From positions 204,147-268,146 of the forward strand of contig JAQGDQ010000327.1 in NCBI GenBank assembly GCA_030141605.1: a stretch of 64,000 nucleotides of DNA, read 5' to 3'. The stretch is from Tubiluchus corallicola. Taxonomy: Eukaryota > Priapulida > Priapulimorpha > Priapulimorphida > Tubiluchidae. The notes under the pieces are model-generated. The model had not been told where the DNA came from. It was given only the letters and a program-made list of their open reading frames with translations, and did no database searches. Both the position numbers and the translations under genes were made by a program. Of this stretch, positions 57,365 through 64,000 are shown one piece after another (within the stretch, counting starts at the first letter, position 1; every line of letters begins with the position of its first letter).

Positions 57365-59366
57365 ATGCCTAACAAGTGTGGTGTTGTTAAATGCAAAGGT
57401 AACTATGACACGGAGAACAAGTGTCGTGTGTTCAGACTGCCAAGAGATCATGTAGAAAAACAGAAATGGCTAAGTGTTCGTCCCCCACGCGAAGGCTTTG
57501 TTGTTGATCCAACGAAATTTTTCATTTGCGAAAAGCATTGACCATTTGATACTCAAATGGTCAAAATTCCAGGTGGTCACACCAGGCCAGTGGATCCACC
57601 CAGTATTTTCAACGTTCCAACATCATGCTTGCCCACTCCAAAGCCACCACCTCGCCCTCCAAAAACTGAGGACCAGCAGCTGAATTATTTCTTTAAAAAG
57701 GATAAAATAACTTCTCTCAATGACTTCACTCCTGAGAAAGACCTGCATAAGACGTATCAGAACCTCATTATATCTCGCACACAAGACAAATTTGTGTGCA
57801 TGTTCATGGAAGAGGACCACAGTCAATGTTATATGTCAATTATTGTTCACAATAAGCCTACCTTGTGTTCCCCTCTTACTCTGTATGCTTTCAAAAACGG
57901 GATCAGTGTGCCATTAAGTAAAATCCTCAGTCCGAACAATGGGCTGTCCTCTTACTCACAATTTTTCGCGGTTGTGAATTCTGTTGTCAACCACATTCAT
58001 CATGTTGATGATATTGTCAACAAAGTGACAAAGTCTCTTGAACTTGAACTAGCTCAAAATCGAGAACAATCTCCTAGTGTTAATGCTAAAGCCAAGAAGC
58101 TCAAATTTCTAACACGACAGCTTCGACTATTATGTGATAAGATTTTCACAGTGTCTGATTATTGCTTTGCAATAGAGTCATTTCCCCATTGCAATTACGA
58201 ACAACTGCGTGACTTGTCAGAGATTATCGTTTGACAAGAAAACTGTTGGCTCATTTGCTGAAGTAAAAAGTCTTTACAAAGCTGAGAAAGACAATGTGCT
58301 CAAGTCAACACCTTTGACATATTCTGCAGTCTTCCCATCGAAACTTCAGCTCCAGAATGTGCAACATGTCCTGAGGGTGTTCAACGATCGTGTCGTTGCA
58401 TCGCTGAGACTTCGAGGAGCCCAGGACACTGCAGAATTCATTCAGCAAGTGCTACGCTGGTGGAATGTGGTAAATGTTTCTGCCAGAGGTCAAGACACGA
58501 GGATGAGAGACCCTGATCGATCTGCTCAACAAGATACATCTGATACTCTTCAGTCGTTGTTGACTCTGTTTAAGCAAACCGAATCAGGACACGGACCAAA
58601 TAGAATTGAATGCCTGACACATGATACGCGAAAAGCTTTGATTCAGACCACGGAGGGACTCCTCGCTATCTGTAGGCACTTGTTTTCTGTTGGATTTCAC
58701 TACGTATTATTGCGTGAACTTCAGAGTGACAGAACAGAGGGTGAGTTCTCAGTTTACAGGCAGTCAAGGGGGGCCAATGCATTCATGCAAGCTGGAGATG
58801 TCTGTTCAGCATTCAAGCGGAGACTGGCGCGTTTCTCTGCATCATTCCTGGAGTTTGTGGACACAGACACATCATCCGAAAGCCAGTTGCACACATGCAA
58901 TGGGATTGATTTCGAGGATGCCAAAATTATGGAGATTTGTGTTGACGAGACTCTTTCCAAAACTGAACTGAACGCGTGTTCATATGTCGCAGGTTGGTTG
59001 GAGAGTAAGTGCCAAAATGACATTTCTTTTCCCGAGGATGAGCCTCTCCTTTCTGAGGAAATGAAAATGTTCACTGAAGAAGTGTCTAGGGGAGGTCTTA
59101 CAGTGCCCCACACATTCACGTTCGAATTCGTAACAACTGGCTTGTGTTTTGTGAAGAAGTCAACTCACACAGTCTGCTGCCGCAACAAGCTCATGAACAT
59201 CCTCTCCATAATCAATGCCTACTTTGATTTTGGAGAATTTTCAAGAAATGCTCTGAGACGCCTGGCGAATGTACTGCTGCATGGACTACACAATTTGGAG
59301 AAGGATCACCAGCAGAACTCAGCCCTTTACCAGACCTCCATTAAGAAGGCGCGACTAGCCGACTAA
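57365..59366 (+). pseudogene. THAP-domain P-type transposase, internally deleted and interrupted
   Basis: ATG at 57365 (MPNKCGVVKC) opens a THAP zinc finger: C-x4-C, then W, P and CEKH, then IFNVP near residue 80. An in-frame TGA at 57539 stands right after CEKH where the family has tryptophan. The same frame continues (57542-58234) through a linker and a stretch like FLTRQLRLLCDKIF. A frameshift near 58210-58230 leads into 58209-59366: VKSLYKAEKDNVL, VFNDRVVASLRLRG, LLRELQSDRTEGEF and YRQSRGANAFM, the C-terminal part of P-element and THAP9-type transposases. The RNase H-like region carrying the catalytic acids between the two halves is absent, so this copy cannot cut DNA. Confidence 0.85.
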
Positions 59367-59682
59367 TTGTCGCAAACATCTCTGTAAATGGTGAGTGCAA
59401 TAATTTCACGTATTCTAATTTACACAGAGGAACCTATGAATGAGTTTATATAGTCCTGACAAAATGGTGCAGTCTGTTTATTCTCTATAGAAAGTGACAG
59501 GTAATCTTCGGGACACAATGAGTTGCAGATATGGTGTGTTTTTTTTGGGGGGGATATCATAGGTACCACTGTTTTTAAATTACTAGATGAATGAGGAATA
59601 TGTTCTATGTGTATTGTGGCATGCTATATGTCACCATGGGGGGTAAATATGTCCAAATTATTAGCACTAAATGTTAAAAATA

Positions 59683-59745
59683 GATCGCCTCCGCTAGCCG
59701 AATCAGAGATCTGACCGTGCACGTCCTGTTGTATAGTAGTCCTTG
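59683..59745 (-). repeat. Right terminal inverted repeat of the P-type element
   Basis: Reverse complement of 56975-57037 with four mismatches; ends ...TATAGTAGTCCTTG at 59745. Confidence 0.95.
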
Positions 59746-59789
59746 GTATCATCTCATATATTAAGAAATTTCTGAACACCGAACATCTT

Positions 59790-60661
59790 CTAACATTATA
59801 CAACAGTTTAATATTATCATATTTAAATTACTGCACAACATTATGGGGCTTTACTTATACTACAAATTTAGAATGCTTAAGAGTTTTACAACGAAAATTT
59901 TTACGTGTCATCTTCAAACTAGACAAAAGGAGCACAATTACTACTACACATTTTAAGCAATGTCAAATATTACTTCTGGATGATGTTATTAATTTTAATG
60001 GATGTATATACATGTATAGAACCAACAACAACTTATTTCCAACTTTTTTTGAAAACCCAGTCAAGATAAATGTAAAAAAATACAATACCAGACATAATGA
60101 ATATATACCAAGACGTTGTAGAACAAATATGGCGAAACACTTCATTAGCTATATGGGACCAGTTCTATGGAACAGACTAAGCCGCAATTCGAAATGTAGT
60201 CACTCCCTTTTAACTTTTAAAAAAAACGTCAGAAAAGAAATATTTCAAAAGTACTAAGAGTAACACAATTTGATAATGGTAATAACCTGCATTTTTCCTA
60301 CAGTAATCTTAATATAACGTGACTATGTTTAACAGGATACTGAACACTTTGTAACCATGATCACAGTTTTTCTTAGTTCTCGCTCCATTTCATCTTTCAT
60401 TCACTACTCCCCCCCCATTTTTTTTAAGATTTCCACATACAGTTTGGCCTGTCAAGCTATGCTTTTAGGCAACTGTATGTATCAAAATTATTCTGCAATG
60501 AAATTTGCACATGTATATCCCGCATTCTGTAATTTCTCGATAATACTGCATTTATTCATATTTATATTTATATTTACTTAAATGGAAAATTATCTGCATT
60601 TTAATGCTAATTGTAAGATGCAATGTGGAAAATGAATAAACTCTTGAACTCTTGAACTTAT
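59790..60661 (+). mobile_element. CR1/L2-like LINE 3' fragment with tandem tail
   Basis: A continuous plus-strand reading passes LILSYLNYCTTLWGF, LRVLQRKFLRVIF, LLLDDVINFNGCIYMYRTNNN, then RRCRTNMAKHFISYMGPVLWN and a Lys-rich end with stop at 60257. A 3' UTR and a tail of CTTGAA units (about 60637-60659) follow. It belongs to the same family as the minus-strand copy at 3.8-4.8 kb. It begins close to the right end of the P-type element, so only the last 160 or so residues are present. Confidence 0.8.
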
Positions 60662-60824
60662 ACTTAGTTTTGGTGTAATTAATTCAGATTTTGTTCGCTT
60701 TCATCCAGTCATGAAAGTTTTTTAGTTCGTTGTTAATGATAAGTTGTAAAGTTAAAGACTTGTGCCATCAGCGAAAAGACGAGTATTAAAGTCAGTAGCA
60801 AGAGACAGGTCATTCATATTGTAA

Positions 60825-61030
60825 CGTACAGCGGATGGCGCCGATTCTTTCGCCTTAGCATAGCTGTGGAAAAAACGTAAAAACGCACCTGCCAGTGCTA
60901 GGCCACAACCGACTAGGCCATTCCATGCCAACCTACTTGTACCTGCTATTCAACGGCTTCGTAATGGATCGAACTATTACAATGTAGAGGGGGATCGAAA
61001 TTAAATGGTATTTCGCCCCCGTAACACTGC
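60825..61030. repeat. Dispersed repeat, copy 1
   Basis: Starts gtaacgtacagcggatggcg and ends ttcgcccccgtaacac. It shares agcggatgg, cgcacctgcc, gactaggccattccat, ggcttcgtaatggatcgaac and acaatgtagag with 61445-61755 in the same order and orientation. Confidence 0.85.
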
Positions 61031-61380
61031 CCTCCTCTACAGAACCAGAACGAACCAGAATGAAGCACGCAGAAGAAATATTTTTTTATTGAAAAGCAAA
61101 TTTACAAATATCAAAGTTTACAAATATCAAAGTAATACAAAATTTCTGTTACAATTTGGTAAAACACGGTAAAACAAGCACGCATTAAACTTCAACGTAC
61201 CTGCTAATATGGACTCTGAGAGCTCCGATTTTTGAACAATCAATAAGACGTGTTGAAAACGCACACAAGACTACAGCTACCGGCGACGATGAAAGAAATC
61301 CGTCGTACTGCACATTGGTTCTGGCAGTTCCATGTCATAGAGGCTGTTCGGTGATGTGCTGCTGCAGATCTAAGGTTGCA

Positions 61381-61391
61381 GGTTCGAATCC
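61381..61391 (+). promoter_or_regulatory. Perfect RNA polymerase III B-box (possible tRNA-derived SINE)
   Basis: GGTTCGAATCC fits the B-box consensus exactly. The flanks do not form a proper T stem (gcagg against ccact) and no clear A-box was found 30-60 bases upstream, so it is not an intact tRNA gene. It lies between the two direct repeats, followed by a C15 run (61421-61435). Confidence 0.4.
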
Positions 61392-61444
61392 ACTGGGGAT
61401 AGCTTAGGATTACCCCCCCCCCCCCCACCGTACTAGAACCCAGT

Positions 61445-61755
61445 ATAACACAGAGCGGATGGTGCTGATGCTCTCCGCCGTTGCATAGTTGTTAAGAAAA
61501 CGTAAAAAAGCAGTAGTAAGAGTAAAATTACACAATTAAGTAACATCTAAATATCTAATCCATTGTGCTCCATGCCGGTTGTCATTACGGAGCAGGTCCT
61601 GAGGTGGAAAACGCACCTGCCCGTCAGCCCACGAAACTGACTAGGCCATTCCATACCAGCTACTATAGCTGATATGCAATGGCTTCGTAATGGATCGAAC
61701 CATCACAATGTAGAGAGGGGTCGAAAATAAATTGCATTTCGCCCCGGTAACACTA
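61445..61755. repeat. Dispersed repeat, copy 2, with internal insertion
   Basis: Same family and orientation as 60825-61030, but with about 100 extra bases in the middle (about 61505-61605). Ends ttcgccccggtaacac. The pair encloses 415 bases that include the B-box. Confidence 0.85.
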
Positions 61756-62290
61756 TAGATAATGAAAAGCAGTGGCCCAAGAGTGGATCTTTGAGGTACA
61801 CAGCAGTTTAAGTCTAGTAAGTCAGAACATGTATTGTTAATAGTGGTGAACTGTTGTCAATTAATTAAGCTTCAAAGAGATTCAACACAGGGCCTCTGGC
61901 CTCTAATTCCATAATAATGTAATTTATGTAGTAGAATATCATGTTAGACTGTTACAAAGGCTTTAGATAAATCTAAGAATATTGCAAAAATGATTAGTTT
62001 TTTTGTATAAATTTAGAAGCATATTTTCAAAAAACTCAGAAGTAGGTAATGAAGCAGAGTAAGTTTTGCGACAACCAAATTGAAATTTTGTTAGTATATT
62101 ACGTGAAGAGAGAAATAATAAATAATAATATACAAATAATATTTTCAAAAATTTTGGAAACTGGCGACAGGAGAGAGACTGGACGATAATTTGATAGGTT
62201 ATTTGGCGAATCATGTTTATAACCTGGTTTTACTTTTGTTACTTTTAGACATTTAGGAAAATTTCTTTCAGAAACTGCGATAGTAGTGTA
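61756..62290 (-). mobile_element. CR1/L2-like LINE RT fragment
   Basis: On the minus strand: FPKCLKVTKVKPGYKHD, NLSNYRPVSLLSPVSKIFENII, FGCRKTYSASLP, then after decay LLGPLLFII near 61770. These are the RT finger and palm boxes; the catalytic DD box is not seen. The fragment ends abruptly at about 62290, exactly where the compositionally different right-edge segment begins. Confidence 0.75.
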
Positions 62291-62296
62291 AAACAC

Positions 62297-62700
62297 CCCT
62301 AAAAAAGTGCGAAAATCCGCGAAAACCCCTAAAAAGTGTGAAAACCCGCGTGAAAGTGCGCACGTGACCGAAATCTACGAAAAAGCGCGAAAAACAAAGA
62401 AAAACGAAGAAAAGGCGTGTGAAACGAGGGAAAAATTTTGCAGTTTTTCCCCTCCCGCATGGCTTTATTTGGATCGAATGACCTTGAACTCTAGGTCACG
62501 TGACCAAAGTTCATTGACCCCTAGATGGCTTCTTTTTTGACGCCCCATTTTAAACCGCGCGGAAGCGCGCGAAAGCGTGTGAAAGCGCGTGAAAGTGTGT
62601 GAAAGCGTATGAAAGTGTGTGAAAGAGTGTGAAAGTGTGTGAAACGAGGTAAAAAGTGTCTCAAACGAAGAAAAAGGGAGAAGTGGAGTTCCCGCCGAGG
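62297..62700. repeat. Array of about 10-bp gtgaaagcg-type units
   Basis: Two blocks: 62297-62430 with gcgaaaa/cccctaaaaa-like units, and 62556-62662 with regular ten-base steps of gtgtgaaagt / gcgtgaaagc. It is G/A-rich on one strand and unlike any neighbouring sequence. It marks the left border of the segment that holds the TBP-like gene. There is no coding sequence. Confidence 0.8.
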
Positions 62701-62909
62701 ACTAATTAGTGCTAATTGGTGCTAATTGGGGAGCCCGCTGGCTGCCACCCCTCCGTCGCGTGCAAGCGTCCGTCCCGGGGGTCGGGGACCCCCTGCAACC
62801 CACCCCTCCATCGCGTGGAATCGTCCACTGCAGGCAATGAGGGAAATCTTTTTCCCGCCACTCGCACAGTGCCGGCCCTTTTCCGCGACCACTTCTCTCA
62901 CGGGTTTAG

Positions 62910-62953
<44 letters not shown>

Positions 62954-62956
62954 GTG
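62701..62956. repeat. GC-rich direct repeats and (TG)n tract
   Basis: gctaattggtgctaattgg at about 62707-62729; a 26-base block beginning cacccctccgtcgcgtg at about 62746 recurs as cacccctccatcgcgtg at about 62802 (about 56 bases apart) with few changes; then a TG tract at 62911-62956. The stretch is markedly richer in GC than the window average. Confidence 0.8.
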
Positions 62957-63007
62957 GAGATTTATTTCAAACGTCAAAGTTCGATAAATGCATTTTCACA
63001 AATCTTT

Positions 63008-63013
63008 TTTATT
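63008..63013 (-). terminator. Poly(A) signal AATAAA downstream of the TBP-like gene
   Basis: On the minus strand AATAAA lies 115 bases past the stop of the TBP-like frame, with an A/T-rich environment. It fits 3'-end formation for that transcript. Confidence 0.5.
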
Positions 63014-63127
63014 GATAGATTACAAAAATTTTTTTTACATTTTTTATGCAAAATACATACGTGCTAAAACTAGATTATTATTATGGTGACATTTTACGTT
63101 TTTTTCGCAAATTACAGTAAAACTACA

Positions 63128-63745
63128 CTAATGAGTACATGGATTGTCGTCGATGTGATACAGGCAAACGTTATTGTTGTTAAAAACGAATTCGTTAAAT
63201 TTGCGGAAAACGCGAGAGAAATCCTCGACGTTTGTCCCGCCCATCATTATTATGCTTCCGGTGTGAAAAATGTTCAGAGTAATTTGCTCGCATTTACAAG
63301 TTAGTTTGGGAAGTAGCTCCACTTCGTAAAACACTTCTCTAAAAGAATGCGTCGAAGGACGAACGAGTTCTTCGTACAGTGCACCCAGTTTCAATCTGCA
63401 GCGAATTTTGGCTCTGGCGGTGATGGTGCGAATTGCGATCCCGTCGGCGGGCGTCAGTCCGAGACCTTTCGAGAGTTCTTCGATCGCATTTCGTAGTACT
63501 TTTTCCTCGGAAAAACCGTTGGCCACCACGGAGCCGGAGGCAAAAATCATCAGCGTCCCGCCCAGTCGCTTTAGCAGAAGCATTTGCAGTTTCCTTTCGT
63601 AGCGTCTTCCGCCCGTTCTCCGCTGGAGTTCGTTCAGATCGAAGCGCTGCGAGAACGAAGCCGTGGCGATGATGTTGACCATTTGGACTGACACGTTAGA
63701 ACGTAGTTGGCAATCGTTTTGGACGCCCGAATCGCTCTGCCTCAT
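63128..63745 (-). CDS. TATA-binding-protein-like protein, 205 residues, intronless (virus-like)
   Basis: Start ATG at 63745, stop at 63128. After a 21-residue leader the protein shows two TBP repeats. Repeat 1: VNIIATASFSQRFDL (TBP has an NI-ST-N start), RYERKLQMLLL, LMIFASGSVVANG (TBP: IFSSGK-V-TG), EEKVLRNAIEEL. Repeat 2: IRTITARAKI, FYEVELLPKL (TBP: YEPELFPGL), LNIFHTGSIIMMGG, VEDFSRVFRKF. The total length equals the bare TBP core. Several DNA-intercalating phenylalanine positions are replaced, so it is far from cellular TBP. Role by family: recruiting RNA polymerase to promoters. It overlaps the upstream frame by four bases (ATGA). The lack of introns, tight packing and raised GC favour a large DNA virus origin; a divergent host paralogue cannot be excluded. 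Confidence 0.82.
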   Translation of the reverse strand: MRQSDSGVQNDCQLRSNVSVQMVNIIATASFSQRFDLNELQRRTGGRRYERKLQMLLLKRLGGTLMIFASGSVVANGFSEEKVLRNAIEELSKGLGLTPADGIAIRTITARAKIRCRLKLGALYEELVRPSTHSFREVFYEVELLPKLTCKCEQITLNIFHTGSIIMMGGTNVEDFSRVFRKFNEFVFNNNNVCLYHIDDNPCTH

Positions 63746-64000
63746 CCGTTGCTCTGCCAACGTATGGCGGGCGGCGGGTGCTCGCTTTCCAGATCCTCTA
63801 CGCGTATGACCACGCGATTTTTGGGGAGATGTTTTTTGACGAAATCGTACATCTCTGCTCCCTTGACGTAGGTGATCCTGCCTCTGGTGGTCTGTCGTAG
63901 AATGTTTTCCAATTCTGCGTACTCGATCATTCCCTCCTCCCACGAGATGCTGTGTATGTGTCTGATTAGGTAGTTGTAGGTGGATCGCTTGTGCTGGGGA
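63742..64000 (-). CDS. C-terminal part of an unrecognised protein, runs off the window
   Basis: The frame is open from the window edge (about 63999) down to TGA at 63742, giving at least 85 residues. The visible part includes NYLIRHIHSISWEEGMIEY, LENILRQTTRGRITYVKG and a basic/acidic end with KNRVVIRVEDLE. The stop shares bases with the ATG of the TBP-like gene. The pattern W-E-G...YVKG...V-ED-E reminds me of uncharacterised nuclease-like proteins scattered in invertebrate genomes, but this is a weak impression; I assign no function. Context: likely the first gene of a compact two-gene transcription unit. Confidence 0.65.
   Translation of the reverse strand, partial: PQHKRSTYNYLIRHIHSISWEEGMIEYAELENILRQTTRGRITYVKGAEMYDFVKKHLPKNRVVIRVEDLESEHPPPAIRWQSNG

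Larger units (their letters stand above)
56975..59745 (+). mobile_element. P-type (THAP) DNA transposon with 63-bp terminal inverted repeats
   Basis: 56975-57037 and the reverse complement of 59683-59745 match in all but four of 63 positions, beginning CAAGGACTACTATA. Between them lies one plus-strand transposase gene. No 8-bp flanking duplication is visible (atattata on the left, gtatcatc on the right), although P-type elements normally make one. At 2771 bp it is shorter than expected for a full transposase, agreeing with the missing catalytic region. Confidence 0.93.

Noticed and set aside
58754-59119. Minus-strand 121-codon frame over the P-type transposase
   Set aside because: Antisense shadow; the plus strand matches the transposase family.
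61330-61400. A functional tRNA gene at the B-box
   Set aside because: The T stem does not pair and no acceptor stem or A-box could be placed.
62716-63067. Open frames across the (TG)n tract near 62.9 kb
   Set aside because: The Cys-Val runs come from the TG repeat; the rest is GC-rich repeat sequence without coding motifs.
63742-63943. Extending the TBP-like protein upstream to 63943 (66 extra Arg/Ser/Gly-rich residues)
   Set aside because: That stretch is the shadow of the upstream frame, which is open to the window edge and has far more natural composition; the ATG at 63745 with ATGA overlap is the better start.

Overview
The window is AT-rich animal nuclear DNA, most likely from a marine or freshwater invertebrate. 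The evidence is a spliced host gene with textbook GT/AG exons, several BEL/Pao LTR elements, at least five LINE lineages, a PIF/Harbinger element and a P-type (THAP) element. Nothing in the sequence lets me name the species. No bacterial-type operons or CRISPR array were seen. Almost everything outside one host gene, one stray host exon and the right edge is transposable-element material in various stages of decay.

Layout. 1-3.8 kb: no recognisable gene. 3.8-4.8 kb: a LINE copy with its middle deleted. 5.2-25.6 kb: a nested nest. BEL/Pao element 1 (gag, protease and RT at 5.26-8.48 kb, RNase H and integrase at 18.73-19.72 kb) is split by two minus-strand LINEs (8.5-12.65 and 13.6-18.6 kb). 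BEL/Pao element 2 (gag at 20.25 kb, RT to integrase at 23.2-25.6 kb) is split by a third LINE. 27.285-30.254 kb: a PIF/Harbinger transposon, complete at both ends with a TAA target duplication, carrying convergent MADF and DDE transposase genes. It is followed by a 300-bp (GA)n tract. 31.2-44.1 kb (minus): four exons of a ZnT1-type zinc transporter whose phases fit exactly; its introns hold two inverted copies of a TIR repeat family, a GC-rich LINE and a 148-bp perfect palindrome. The C-terminal exons were not found. 45.9-48.3 kb: a GC-rich LINE with half its endonuclease deleted. 50.8-55 kb: LINE tails plus an intact 304-aa LINE ORF1. 55.27 kb: the last exon of an unknown single-pass membrane protein. 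56.975-59.745 kb: a P-type transposon with 63-bp inverted repeats but lacking its catalytic core. 59.8-62.3 kb: LINE fragments and a pair of direct repeats.

The most interesting stretch is the right edge (about 62.3-64.0 kb). Base composition changes abruptly, a 10-bp (gtgaaagcg-like) repeat array appears, and two intronless minus-strand genes follow that overlap by four bases (ATGA). One is a 205-aa protein with the two-repeat fold signature of TATA-binding protein; the other is the C-terminus of an unrecognised protein that runs off the window. Gene packing, composition and a divergent TBP suggest a segment of an integrated large DNA virus, or a chimeric join in the assembly, rather than a host locus.

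Limits: all family calls come from reading motifs by eye. No database or alignment was run, and element edges without named repeats are approximate.
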